Below, one piece after another: positions 52,266 to 60,034 of a stretch of DNA of 64,000 bases. This DNA comes from Microbacterium tenebrionis (GTDB taxonomy: Bacteria; Actinomycetota; Actinomycetes; Actinomycetales; Microbacteriaceae). Location of the stretch: contig NZ_CAHJXQ010000002.1 of NCBI RefSeq assembly GCF_903645325.1, positions 1 through 64,000 of the forward strand, read 5' to 3'. Under the pieces are notes generated by a model. The model was not told the DNA's origin and searched no databases. It saw only the letters and a program-made list of their open reading frames with translations. How positions within the stretch are numbered: position 1 is the first letter of the stretch; the number at the start of each line of letters is the position of its first letter. A program made the translations under genes and the position numbers.

Positions 52266-53228
52266 TCAGCGGCGCCGCAGGATAGCCGGCACGAGACGGA
52301 CGAGGACGACCATCGCGACGAGCTCCACGAGGGTCTGCGTCACCACCGCCAGCGGCGCGAGGTCGAACGTCGCGGGGAGCGCGAGCACGAGGGGCAGCAC
52401 CACGAGCGAGTTGCGGGTGACGCCGCTGAAGACGACCGCTGTGCGCGCCGGCACGTCGAGCCTCGCGATGCGCCCGGCAAGAGCCCCGATGGGCACCATG
52501 AGGACGGCGAAGAGGACGTAGACGAGGACGGCCAGGGCCAGGGACCCGATGCGCGCACCGACGGCGGCGAGCTGCGAGGCGACGACGAGCGCGAGGGTCA
52601 GCATCATCAGCGGCACCATGGCGCCCGAGACGACCGATTGCGTCGCCGACCCCCAGTGGGTGCGCGCTGCGGCGAGCTGGGTGAGGCCGGCTGCGGCCAA
52701 CGGCACGACGATGAGCAGCACGAACGCCTCGGCGAACGGGGCGAGATCGATGCGCTGCACGAACTCCGGTCCGACGAACAGCCACAGCTGCAGCGGAAGC
52801 AGCAGCATCTGCGCGACCATGAGCAGCGCTGCGGCCGCGAGCAGCCGGTCCTTCGCGCCGCCGGCGATGCCCGTGAACGCGATCACGTAGTCGATGCACG
52901 GCGTCAGCAGCACGAAGAGCACGCCGACCAGCAGCACCCGGTCGTGCGCGACGATCCGGGAGAGCGCCCAGACGACGACCGGCACGACGACGAAGTTCAG
53001 GACCAGGACGGTCGCGAGGAAGCGCCCGTCGCGCAGCGCCTGCCCGATGCGCGCGAACGGCACGCCGAGGAACGTCGCGTACAGCAGGACGCCGAGCGCC
53101 GGAGTGATGGCGAGCTCCGCAGGACCGGCGAGGGCGGGCGCGAGAAGGCCGGCGCCGGCGCCCACCACGAGCGCGGCGACGTACAGCAGCACCTGATGCC
53201 GCTCCATCCACTCGACGCTCGTCCGCAC
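52266..53228 (-). CDS. Bile acid:sodium symporter / ACR3-like transporter family membrane protein
   Basis: 320 residues with about ten transmembrane helices, e.g. VLLYVAALVVGAGAGLLAPALAG and FLATVLVLNFVVVPVVVWALS. LLTPCIDYVIAFTGIAGGAKDRLLAAAALLMVAQMLLLP is the helix-break region of the BASS/ACR3 fold, with the Cys in the TPC position as in arsenite exporters; FSGVTRNSLVVLPLVLALP is the second conserved crossing. It may export arsenite or take up an organic anion. GTG 53228 could be leaderless (GAGGAT six bases upstream); ATG 53207 is an alternative. It is oriented against its neighbours, between tsaE and tsaB. Confidence 0.78.
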   Translation of the reverse strand: MRTSVEWMERHQVLLYVAALVVGAGAGLLAPALAGPAELAITPALGVLLYATFLGVPFARIGQALRDGRFLATVLVLNFVVVPVVVWALSRIVAHDRVLLVGVLFVLLTPCIDYVIAFTGIAGGAKDRLLAAAALLMVAQMLLLPLQLWLFVGPEFVQRIDLAPFAEAFVLLIVVPLAAAGLTQLAAARTHWGSATQSVVSGAMVPLMMLTLALVVASQLAAVGARIGSLALAVLVYVLFAVLMVPIGALAGRIARLDVPARTAVVFSGVTRNSLVVLPLVLALPATFDLAPLAVVTQTLVELVAMVVLVRLVPAILRRR

Positions 53229-53263
53229 AGAACCATCCTCGCAGCGGGGGCGCGAACCGCGAC

Positions 53264-53275
53264 TACCCTGGAGAG
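53264..53275 (+). promoter_or_regulatory. Leaderless promoter of tsaB
   Basis: TACCCT (53264-53269), GGAGAG, then GTG 53276. The purine-rich spacer could also look like a ribosome site, but its distance to the GTG is too short. Confidence 0.5.
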
Positions 53276-53890
53276 GTGATCCTCGCCGTCGACACCTCCC
53301 TGGGTTCGGCCGTCGCCCTCATCGATTCCGACGGCTCGCTGCGCGCCCGTGCCGCCAGCCCCGATCCGCTCGGCCATGCCGAGGTCATCGGCGGGCTCCT
53401 CGAGCAGGTCCTCGCGGATGCCGGGGAGATCACGGCGGTCGTCGCCGGGATGGGCCCCGGGCCCTTCACGGGGCTGCGGATCGGCATCGCCACCGCCCGC
53501 GCGTTCGCCCTCGGGCGCGGCATCCCGGTGATCGCGGTGCCCAGCCATCTCGGGGCCGCCCTGTCGGTCCTCGAGGACGACGCACCCGATTCGCCGTTCG
53601 CGATCGTCACCGACGCGCGCCGCCGCGAGGTCGCGATCTCCGTCTTCGACGGGCTGGATCCCGACGGCATCCCGAACCTCGTCGAGCCCACCGTGCTCGT
53701 TCCCGCGGCCGACGCCGAGGCGCGGCTGGGCGGCATCCGATCGTTCGAGGTGGCCGAGCTCGACGCCGCGGACCTCGCCCGCGTCGGACTCCGCGCCGCT
53801 GCCGCCGGACGCGAGCTCACCGGTCCCGAGCCCCTGTACCTCCGCCAGCCGGACGTCACGGTGCCCGGCGCTCCGAAGCGGGTGAGCTGA
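53276..53890 (+). CDS. tsaB: tRNA t6A biosynthesis protein TsaB
   Basis: 204 residues. ILAVDTSLGSAVALID at the start and VVAGMGPGPFTGLRIGIATARAFALG in the middle are the TsaB ASKHA blocks, and AIVTDARRREVAISVF follows. It is the non-catalytic partner of TsaD. The stop and the rimI start share one base (TGATG). tsaB-rimI-tsaD is a conserved actinobacterial operon. Confidence 0.92.
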   Translation: MILAVDTSLGSAVALIDSDGSLRARAASPDPLGHAEVIGGLLEQVLADAGEITAVVAGMGPGPFTGLRIGIATARAFALGRGIPVIAVPSHLGAALSVLEDDAPDSPFAIVTDARRREVAISVFDGLDPDGIPNLVEPTVLVPAADAEARLGGIRSFEVAELDAADLARVGLRAAAAGRELTGPEPLYLRQPDVTVPGAPKRVS

Positions 53891-54333
53891 TGACCATGCG
53901 CACCGCGACCCCGGCCGACCTCGACGCGATCATGGCGATCGAGAACGCCTCCTTCCCGTCCGACGCGTGGAGCAGCGAGTCCATGGCGGCCGAGCTCGCG
54001 ACCCCGTACAGCCACTACCTCGTCGACGAGGAGGACGGCGCCGTCATCGGGTACGCGGGGCTCCGGTCGATCCGCGGGAACGCGGATGCCGACATCCAGA
54101 CCATCGCGCTCGCCGAGTCGCGCAGGGGAGAGGGCCGCGGCCGCGCGATGCTGCGTGCGCTTCTCGCCGAGGCATCCGCCCGCGGCGCCCGCGAGGTCTT
54201 CCTCGAGGTGCGGGCCGACAACCCATCCGCGGAGGGGCTGTACCGCTCGGAGGGGTTCGAGGAGATCGGCCGCCGCCCGCGCTACTACCAGCCCGATGAC
54301 GTCGACGCGATCGTGATGAAGGTGAAGCTGTGA
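53890..54333 (+). CDS. rimI: Ribosomal-protein-alanine N-acetyltransferase
   Basis: 147 residues, GNAT fold. [26 protein letters not shown] is the substrate-loop start; [20 protein letters not shown] is the acetyl-CoA pyrophosphate loop (R/QxxGxG/A); [38 protein letters not shown] is the RimI C-terminal block. It acetylates the N-terminal Ala of ribosomal protein S18 in E. coli. It sits in the tsaB-rimI-tsaD operon with overlaps on both sides. Confidence 0.9.
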   Translation: MTMRTATPADLDAIMAIENASFPSDAWSSESMAAELATPYSHYLVDEEDGAVIGYAGLRSIRGNADADIQTIALAESRRGEGRGRAMLRALLAEASARGAREVFLEVRADNPSAEGLYRSEGFEEIGRRPRYYQPDDVDAIVMKVKL

Positions 54334-55423
54334 CCGCCAACGAACCTCTCGTGCTCGGGATCGAGACGAGCTGCGACGAGACCGGCATCGGGATCGTCCG
54401 GGGCCGCACCCTGCTGTCGAACACGATCGCCTCGAGCATGGACGAGCACGCCCGCTACGGCGGTGTGGTGCCCGAGGTCGCCGCGCGAGCCCACCTCGAG
54501 GCTTTGCAGCCGGCGATCGAGGCGGCCCTCGCCGAGGCGCAGGTCTCGCTCGCCGACCTCGACGCGATCGCCGTCACCAGCGGTCCCGGCCTTGCGGGGG
54601 CCCTCATGGTGGGCGTCGGCGCGGCCAAGGGACTCGCGGTGTCGCTGAACAAGCCGCTGTACGCTGTCAACCATCTCGTCGGCCACATCGCCGCCGACAT
54701 CGTGACGCCGGAGTCCGACCCGCTGGAGTACCCGACCATCGCCCTGCTCGTCTCGGGAGGGCACACCTCCCTGCTGCACGTGCGCGATCTCACGACCGAC
54801 GTCGAACTGCTCGGCGAGACGATCGACGACGCGGCGGGGGAGGCGTTCGACAAGGTCGCCCGGCTCCTGTCGCTTCCGTACCCCGGCGGGCCCGAGATCG
54901 ATCGCGCAGCCGTCGGCGGCGACCCGAAGGCGATCCGCTTCCCGCGCGGACTGTCCAAGGGCACCGACATGGCGAAGCACCGCTACGACTTCTCGTTCTC
55001 GGGCCTGAAGACCGCGGTCGCCCGCTGGGTGGAGCGCGCCGAGGCCGAGGGGGTGCACGTGCCGGTCGCCGATGTCGCCGCGAGCTTCCGCGAGGCCGTC
55101 GTCGACGTGCTCGTCACGAAGGCGCTGGCGGCCTGCGCCGATCGGGGGGTTACGCGGCGCTGCTGGGCGGGGGCGTCATCGCCAACAGGCGCCTGCGCGA
55201 GGTCGCTCTCGAGCGGGCCGCCGCCGCGGGGGTCACCGTGCGCATCCCGCCGCTCTCGCTCTGCACCGACAACGGCGCCATGATCGCAGCCCTCGCCGCC
55301 GACCTCATCGCGTCCGGACGCCGGCCGTCGACCCTCGCTTTCGGTGCTGACTCGACGCTGCCGGTCACCGAGATCCAGGTCGCCGAGCGCACCGAGGATG
55401 TCACCAGGGGGAGCGCCGCATGA
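54330..55423 (+). pseudogene. tsaD: tRNA N6-threonylcarbamoyladenosine transferase TsaD, one-base frameshift
   Basis: The frame starts at GTG 54330, overlapping the rimI stop, with [50 protein letters not shown] and the metal-binding [10 protein letters not shown], all expected TsaD blocks. After AACADRG near 55,149 the frame is lost; the family's continuation [19 protein letters not shown] and [20 protein letters not shown] is read from the other frame to the stop at 55423. A missing base in the GGGGGG run at 55,144-55,149 explains it. TsaD is normally essential, so a sequencing or assembly error is more likely than gene loss. Confidence 0.88.
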
Positions 55424-55968
55424 GCGATCCGACGCAGCCCGATCCGCCGCCGCCCTCCGCTGCCGACCCCGCGCCTGCCGCTGCCGACCCCGCGCCCTCC
55501 GCTGCCGACCTCGCGCCTTCTGCTGCCGACCCTCGTGTCGAGGCGCCGAGCCCCGACGTCGAGCAGCCCGCCGACCGCACGAACGTTCCCGGGGCGCGGC
55601 GCAGCGAGTACACACGCATGCCGACCGGCCCTGTGGGCATCGAACCGGTCGTCGCAAGCGGACCGGCCGACACCGCCGGCATGCCCGCGGTGCAGTGGGC
55701 GCCGGCGGACGAGCCGGTGGTCGAGGACAACAGCCGCCTCGCGCCCTGGGCGCTCGTCGCGGCGATCGTGGCCCTCGTCGCGTCGTGGTTCGTCGGCTGG
55801 GGCATCCCGCTCGCGGTGATCGCCGTGATCGCGGCGATCATGTCGCTGCGCCGGCCCGTCGAGAGCAGGGCGATCGCGACGTGGGCGCTCGTGCTCGGGC
55901 TTGCCGCGACCATCTTCAGTCTCGGCTGGCTCATCTGGGCGGCCATGCAGTTCGAGCAGATCGGATAG
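55420..55968 (+). CDS. DUF4190-type membrane protein with a Pro/Ala-rich repeat N-terminus
   Basis: 182 residues from ATG 55420 (overlaps the tsaD stop). Residues about 8-40 are a low-complexity SAADPAP repeat encoded by four 21-bp units. Two transmembrane helices lie at the C-terminus: [34 protein letters not shown] and [23 protein letters not shown], the DUF4190 pattern. Function is unknown. It is probably co-transcribed with the tsaB operon; the next gene starts four bases after its stop. Confidence 0.72.
   Translation: MSDPTQPDPPPPSAADPAPAAADPAPSAADLAPSAADPRVEAPSPDVEQPADRTNVPGARRSEYTRMPTGPVGIEPVVASGPADTAGMPAVQWAPADEPVVEDNSRLAPWALVAAIVALVASWFVGWGIPLAVIAVIAAIMSLRRPVESRAIATWALVLGLAATIFSLGWLIWAAMQFEQIG
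55453..55535 (+). repeat. Four 21-bp tandem repeats in the DUF4190 gene
   Basis: Units begin at 55453, 55474, 55495 and 55516 and encode variants of P-S-A-A-D-P-A. Each unit keeps GCTGCCGACC, so slippage would stay in frame and change only linker length. Confidence 0.7.
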
Positions 55969-55972
55969 CGCG

Positions 55973-57211
55973 ATGACCGACTCCTCCGCAGAGCTGCGGA
56001 TGCTGCGCGCCAAGGCCTACGGGCCGGGCGGAGAGCTGACGGACGCCGAGCTCGCGCGGTTGCAGGAGTTGGAGGGGCGGGCACGGGATGCTGCCGGGGA
56101 GGACGAGCGGCTTCGGCTCCCTGCGGTCGCTCAGCCCGTGGTTCCTGAGCCTGTCGAAGGGTCGTCTGCGGCGGCTGCGCCGCCTCCGCTCAACGACCCG
56201 CAAGACGGGGCTGCCGCAGCGGACGAATCGCGGGGACGCGACGCGGGGGATGACTTCAGCGGGTCGTTGAGCGAGCGAAGCGAGACGACCCTTCGACAGG
56301 CTCAGGGACCGACTGAGCAAGCGGAGCGCGCCGAAGCCTCCGACGATGCGGAAGCCTCGTCTGAAACCGAAGCGCCCTCACACCGCCGCCGCTGGCCTCT
56401 GATCGCGGCATCCGTCGTCGCGACCCTGGGGATCGGGTTCGGCATCGGCTGGGCGATCTGGGGGTGGGACGCGCAGTCCTTCATGCTCACCGCGGCGCAC
56501 GGCGATGAGCGGGCCGAACTCGAGGAGCAGTTCGATCCCGGCACGGTCGTCGCCGTCGCCGAGCAGGACGGCATCGTCGTCTGGGTCGCCGAGCGCGCGG
56601 AGGAGGAACAGACCTGCGTGGTCGTCACGCTGCCCGGGCGCAGTTCGAGCGGATGCATGACCTATGACGAGGTGGCCGCGAACGGCTGGTGGCCGTCCAC
56701 GTCGGTCACTGTTCCCGACGGGCAGGAGAACGCCGGAGAGACACTGATCGCCGCTGTGCTGCGCGGCGTCGACGGCCGGCTCGTCCCATACATCCAGTTG
56801 CAGCCCACGGTCGGCTACGACTGGGAGTCGCAGTACACCGATGCCGAGCTGGCACAGCTGCGGCAGCTCGAGGCCGAGGGCTACGACCCGCAGAACCTGA
56901 GCACCCTGGGCGCCGACGGCGACACGACCCTCTTCTACGAGTGGGATGCCAGCGGGTTGTGCGTCGTGGCGGTGCTGAGTGACGGGGTCACCGAGGCCTG
57001 CACGGAGGACGGCACAGGCGGGCTGACACTCAGTGCGACGGTCGACGGCATCCCGACGGAGTACGTCGTCACGCAGTCCGAGATGCGCGGTCCTCAGCTC
57101 ACGATCTACAAGGGCGTCGACACGGAGTACTACTTCGGCAGCTCCGACGACCCGATGTTCGACGACTTCTTCACCGAGGAGCCGTCGATCGACGACAAGA
57201 CCGGATCCTGA
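55973..57211 (+). CDS. Single-pass membrane protein of unknown function with translated REP elements
   Basis: 412 residues from ATG 55973. The N-terminal 40 residues contain ELTDAELARLQELEGRARDAAGEDERL, a short helical domain also found in other actinobacterial hypothetical proteins; a similar YTDAELAQLRQLEAEGYD recurs near residue 290. Residues about 56-115 are low-complexity and include PEPVEGSS and LRQAQGPTEQ, the peptides encoded by a dispersed repeat in both orientations. One transmembrane helix (about 135-157, PLIAASVVATLGIGFGIGWAIWG) leaves a 250-residue acidic extracytoplasmic domain with two or three Cys. I do not recognise the family. It meets the methyltransferase gene with a three-base gap. 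Confidence 0.65.
   Translation: MTDSSAELRMLRAKAYGPGGELTDAELARLQELEGRARDAAGEDERLRLPAVAQPVVPEPVEGSSAAAAPPPLNDPQDGAAAADESRGRDAGDDFSGSLSERSETTLRQAQGPTEQAERAEASDDAEASSETEAPSHRRRWPLIAASVVATLGIGFGIGWAIWGWDAQSFMLTAAHGDERAELEEQFDPGTVVAVAEQDGIVVWVAERAEEEQTCVVVTLPGRSSSGCMTYDEVAANGWWPSTSVTVPDGQENAGETLIAAVLRGVDGRLVPYIQLQPTVGYDWESQYTDAELAQLRQLEAEGYDPQNLSTLGADGDTTLFYEWDASGLCVVAVLSDGVTEACTEDGTGGLTLSATVDGIPTEYVVTQSEMRGPQLTIYKGVDTEYYFGSSDDPMFDDFFTEEPSIDDKTGS
56141..56310 (+). repeat. Inverted pair of REP-like elements inside coding sequence
   Basis: TTCCTGAGCCTGTCGAAGGG (56142-56161) and, about 120 bases on, CCCTTCGACAGGCTCAGGGA (56289-56308) are inverted copies of one element. The second copy is joined to TTGAGCGAGCGAAGCGAGAC. 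Both are read in frame in the gene starting at 55973. Confidence 0.65.
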
Positions 57212-57214
57212 CGG

Positions 57215-58474
57215 TCAGACCCGGTCGGCGATGATGGCCAGGCGCCGCGATCCGACGCGGGTCAGGATCAGCGTCGCCGTCCGGTCGCCGCGCAGCGCGA
57301 GCTTCTTCCGGAACGCGGCGGGGTCGATGTCCATCCCGCGTTTCTTGATCTCGAGCGTCCCGATATCGTGCGCCTTCAGCACCTGGCTGATCGCCTTAGG
57401 GTTCGCCGCGGTCACCTCGCGCACGCGGAACGACTGCACGAAGGGGCTCGTGACGGCGGCATCCCCGGTGAGATAGGCGATCTTCGGGTCGAGCATCCCG
57501 GCATCCAGGCTCCGAGCGACGTCGCCGATCAGACGTGCGCGGATGACGGCGCCGTCGGGCTCGTGCAGGAACGCGCCGAGCTCGCGGACTTCGGCGTCCT
57601 CGGCATCCGCCCCGGCGGTCATCTCGTGCGACTCGTCGCCGCGGATCACCAGCGCCGAGCGCCGCACGCCCTCGCGGGCGAGGATGCCGGACCACACCAC
57701 CAGCTCGACCACGCTCCCGTCCGCCGACACCCACTGCGCCTCGGCATCCGCCGGCAGCGCATCCCGGTCATGGGCGGGGCCGAGCTTGATGCCGACGGGC
57801 ATGCGCTGCGCCAGATCGAAGGCCCAGTCGAGCGAGGGGGAGTAGTCGGATGCCGCAACCCGCCTGGTCTCGCTGTGCCCGCTCGTCCTGCGGGCAGGAT
57901 CGAGCCACACCGCCGTGCGCTCCCTTCGCAGAAGTGCGGCTTCTTCGGAGGAATTTGCGGAATTCGTGCGAGGTTCGTGCGATTCTGCGAAGTTCGCGCT
58001 CACGAAGTCCTCGGCCGTGCCGTGCTGGACCTCGGCGTCGGAGCCGAACGGGGCGAGGTTGTAGGCAGCGATGGCTGCGGTGACCTCGTCGGCGTCCACG
58101 GCTTGCACGCGCAGCCCTGCGCCCGCGAATGCGAGGGAGTCTCCGCCGATGCCGCAGCCCAGGTCGGCGACCTGCTCGATCCCCGCGCGGCGCATGCGGC
58201 CGGCGTGGCGGGCGGCGACCCCCAGACGCGTCGCCTGCTCGAGCCCGGCCCTCGTGAACAGCATCCGCTCGGCGAAACCGCCGAACTTCGATGCACCTTT
58301 CGTGCGCAGATGCGCCTGGCCGACGACGGCGGACACGAGATCGGGGGAGCGGCCCGCCTGCCGCAGTCGCGATACGGTCTGCGCGACCTCGGCGGTCGTG
58401 CCGATGGCCCCGACCTCGTCGAGGAGGCGAAGCCCCTCTGGGGTGAGCAGCGCGGTCAGCTCGGACATCTCCAC
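57215..58474 (-). CDS. Class I SAM-dependent methyltransferase with THUMP-like domain
   Basis: About 419 residues from GTG 58474 (TACGCT six bases upstream); ATG 58468 is two codons later. TPEGLRLLDEVGAIGTT ... VGQAHLRTKGASKFGGFAERMLFTRAGLEQATR is the N-terminal helical region, VADLGCGIGGDSLAFAGAGLRVQAVDADE the SAM-binding loop, TAVWLDPARRT the D/N-P catalytic-type motif, and the C-terminal VTAANPKAISQVLKAHDIGTLEIKKRGMDIDP the THUMP-like domain. Between the SAM and DPARR motifs an extra segment, ESHEPRTNSANSSEEAALL, is encoded by a 69-bp element with 10-bp terminal inverted repeats. Likely an RNA or nucleotide methyltransferase; substrate unknown. Confidence 0.8.
   Translation of the reverse strand: MEMSELTALLTPEGLRLLDEVGAIGTTAEVAQTVSRLRQAGRSPDLVSAVVGQAHLRTKGASKFGGFAERMLFTRAGLEQATRLGVAARHAGRMRRAGIEQVADLGCGIGGDSLAFAGAGLRVQAVDADEVTAAIAAYNLAPFGSDAEVQHGTAEDFVSANFAESHEPRTNSANSSEEAALLRRERTAVWLDPARRTSGHSETRRVAASDYSPSLDWAFDLAQRMPVGIKLGPAHDRDALPADAEAQWVSADGSVVELVVWSGILAREGVRRSALVIRGDESHEMTAGADAEDAEVRELGAFLHEPDGAVIRARLIGDVARSLDAGMLDPKIAYLTGDAAVTSPFVQSFRVREVTAANPKAISQVLKAHDIGTLEIKKRGMDIDPAAFRKKLALRGDRTATLILTRVGSRRLAIIADRV
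57917..58001. mobile_element. Putative MITE-like insertion in the methyltransferase gene
   Basis: CTTCGCAGAA (57924-57933) and TTCTGCGAAG (57983-57992) are perfect 10-bp terminal inverted repeats of a 69-bp segment that adds 23 codons without breaking the frame. GCGCTC occurs immediately outside at both ends (57917-57922, 57996-58001), a possible 6-bp target duplication. The interior is richer in A/T than the gene around it. Confidence 0.5.
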
Positions 58475-58486
58475 CCGCCCAGCGTA
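58475..58486 (-). promoter_or_regulatory. Leaderless promoter of the methyltransferase gene
   Basis: On the reverse strand TACGCT (58486-58481), GGGCGG, then GTG 58474. The -35 region would fall within or beside the upstream CIRCE element. Confidence 0.5.
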
Positions 58487-58491
58487 CGGGG

Positions 58492-58564
58492 TTGGCACTC
58501 GCATTGCATGAGTGCCAACCGAGCGCCTACACTGTGATTAGCACTCTCGGGTTGAGAGTGCGAA
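58492..58564 (+). promoter_or_regulatory. Two CIRCE elements (HrcA operators) in the groES promoter
   Basis: TTGGCACTC-N9-GAGTGCCAA (58492-58518, perfect arms) and TTAGCACTC-N9-GAGTGCGAA (58538-58564, one mismatch). TACACT (58528-58533) between them is a likely -10. HrcA would hold the promoter shut until heat stress. The first copy also lies close to the divergent methyltransferase promoter (its -10 at 58,481-58,486). Confidence 0.9.
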
Positions 58565-58604
58565 CGAGTCTTTCGTGTCAGCGTCAAGAAAGAAGAGGTA
58601 GACC

Positions 58605-58901
58605 GTGTCGGTTTCCATCAAGCCGCTCGAGGACCGCATCGTCATCAAGCAGGTCGAGGCCGAGCAGACCACCGCGAGTGGCCTGGTCATCCCCGACACC
58701 GCCAAGGAGAAGCCCCAGGAGGGCGAGGTCGTGGCGGTCGGCCCCGGCCGCATCGATGACAACGGCAACCGCGTTCCGCTCGACGTCGCCGTCGGCGACC
58801 GCGTGCTCTACAGCAAGTACGGCGGCACCGAGGTGAAGTTCGGCGCAGACGAGTTCCTCGTCCTGTCGGCCCGCGACGTCCTCGCCGTCGTGGTCCGCTG
58901 A
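58605..58901 (+). CDS. groES: Co-chaperonin GroES
   Basis: 98 residues from GTG 58605, with AAGAAAGAAGAGG upstream. [44 protein letters not shown] is the Cpn10 start with the mobile loop (TTASGLVIP), and [30 protein letters not shown] is the roof/C-terminal strand. It caps GroEL. No groEL follows; a hairpin terminator and rarD do, so groES is monocistronic here, as in other actinobacteria whose groEL lies elsewhere. Control is by HrcA through two CIRCE operators. Confidence 0.96.
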   Translation: MSVSIKPLEDRIVIKQVEAEQTTASGLVIPDTAKEKPQEGEVVAVGPGRIDDNGNRVPLDVAVGDRVLYSKYGGTEVKFGADEFLVLSARDVLAVVVR

Positions 58902-58931
58902 CGCTCCGAGCGCAGCGAACACGCAGTTCCT

Positions 58932-58965
58932 CGAAGGTCCGGATGCCACGGCATCCGGACCTTCG
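58932..58965 (+). terminator. Strong hairpin after groES
   Basis: CGAAGGTCCGGATGCC (58932-58947) and GGCATCCGGACCTTCG (58950-58965) are perfectly complementary around AC; T-rich TCGTTCC follows. Located 30 bases after the groES stop. Confidence 0.8.
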
Positions 58966-58981
58966 TCGTTCCTGCGGCGGC

Positions 58982-58993
58982 TAGGGTGAATCT
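58982..58993 (+). promoter_or_regulatory. Leaderless promoter of rarD
   Basis: TAGGGT (58982-58987), GAATCT, then GTG 58994, with no ribosome site between. Confidence 0.6.
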
Positions 58994-59911
58994 GTGAACC
59001 CGAATGCCGCTGCCAGAACACGCGCGGCGGGCGTCGCCTACGCCGGCGGCGCGTACGTTCTGTGGGGCGTTCTGCCGCTGTACTTCCTGCTGCTGGTGCC
59101 GACGGGCCCGTGGGAGATCGTGGCCGCACGCGTGCTGTTCTCGTTCGTGTTCTGCGTGCTGCTTCTGACATTCACGCGCGGGTGGCGCCGCATCCTCGCA
59201 ATCGTGCGGCAGCCCCGTCTGCTGGGCGGGACGGCCCTGGCCGGCGTGCTCATCTACGTCAACTGGCAGGTGTTCCTGATCGGCACCCTCAGCGACCGGG
59301 TCGTCGAGACGGCGCTGGGCTACTTCATCAACCCGATCACCACCGTGCTGCTCGGCGTCTTCGTGCTGCACGAACGCATCCGCCGACTGCAGTGGGTCGC
59401 GATCGGCATCGCCGCGCTCGCCGTCGTCGTGATCATCCTCGCCTACGGATCGTTCCCGTGGATCGCCTTGTCGCTGACGGCGTCATTCGGCGTCTACGGG
59501 CTCATCAAGAAGAAGATCGGCCCGGCGGTGGATGCCGTGAGCGGTCTGACCCTGGAATCGCTCTGGCTCATCCCGATCGCTGTCGTGCAGCTCGTCATCG
59601 TGGCCCATACGACCGGGATCACCTTCGGCTCGGTCGGGGCCTGGCACACGGCGCTGCTGCTGTTCGCCGGCGTCGTCACCGCCGTGCCGCTGCTGCTGTT
59701 CGCCTCCGGCGCGCGGCGGATCGACCTGGCGATCATCGGGATGATCCAGTTCATCACCCCGATCATGCAGTTCCTCACCGGGGTGCTCATCCTGCACGAG
59801 CCGATGCCGCCGGAGCGCTGGATCGGCTTCATCATCGTGTGGGTCGCGGTCGGCGTATTCGTGGTCGATCTATTGCTCACACGACGCAGGCGTCCGCCGT
59901 TACCGATCTGA
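58994..59911 (+). CDS. rarD: EamA family transporter RarD
   Basis: 305 residues with ten transmembrane helices. GVAYAGGAYVLWGVLPLYFLLL is the RarD start; WEIVAARVLFSFVFCVLLL, YVNWQVFLIGTLSDRVVETALGYFINPITTVLLGVFVLHERI and TAVPLLLFASGARRIDLAIIGMIQFITPIMQFLTGVLILHEPM carry the two EamA repeats. The substrate of RarD is not firmly known (chloramphenicol sensitivity and DMT-type export are described in the family). GTG 58994 follows a -10 box by six bases. Confidence 0.88.
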   Translation: MNPNAAARTRAAGVAYAGGAYVLWGVLPLYFLLLVPTGPWEIVAARVLFSFVFCVLLLTFTRGWRRILAIVRQPRLLGGTALAGVLIYVNWQVFLIGTLSDRVVETALGYFINPITTVLLGVFVLHERIRRLQWVAIGIAALAVVVIILAYGSFPWIALSLTASFGVYGLIKKKIGPAVDAVSGLTLESLWLIPIAVVQLVIVAHTTGITFGSVGAWHTALLLFAGVVTAVPLLLFASGARRIDLAIIGMIQFITPIMQFLTGVLILHEPMPPERWIGFIIVWVAVGVFVVDLLLTRRRRPPLPI

Positions 59912-59950
59912 GACTGGACTGTTTCACACCGTTAACGCATCGCAACAATT

Positions 59951-60008
59951 CCGTGACTGTCTCACGGCTACGTTTGTGGAAACCGATCAGGCGCCCGAGT
60001 CTGATCGG
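59951..60008 (+). promoter_or_regulatory. Leader of the amino-acid-binding protein gene: two inverted repeats
   Basis: CCGTGA-CTGTC-TCACGG (59951-59967) is a candidate operator. CCGATCAG (59983-59990) and CTGATCGG (60001-60008) form an 8-bp stem with a 10-base loop in the probable 5' leader. The ribosome site AAGGAG lies near 60,026. Confidence 0.45.
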
Positions 60009-60034
60009 GCCGACAGAAACAAGCAAGGAGCAGC

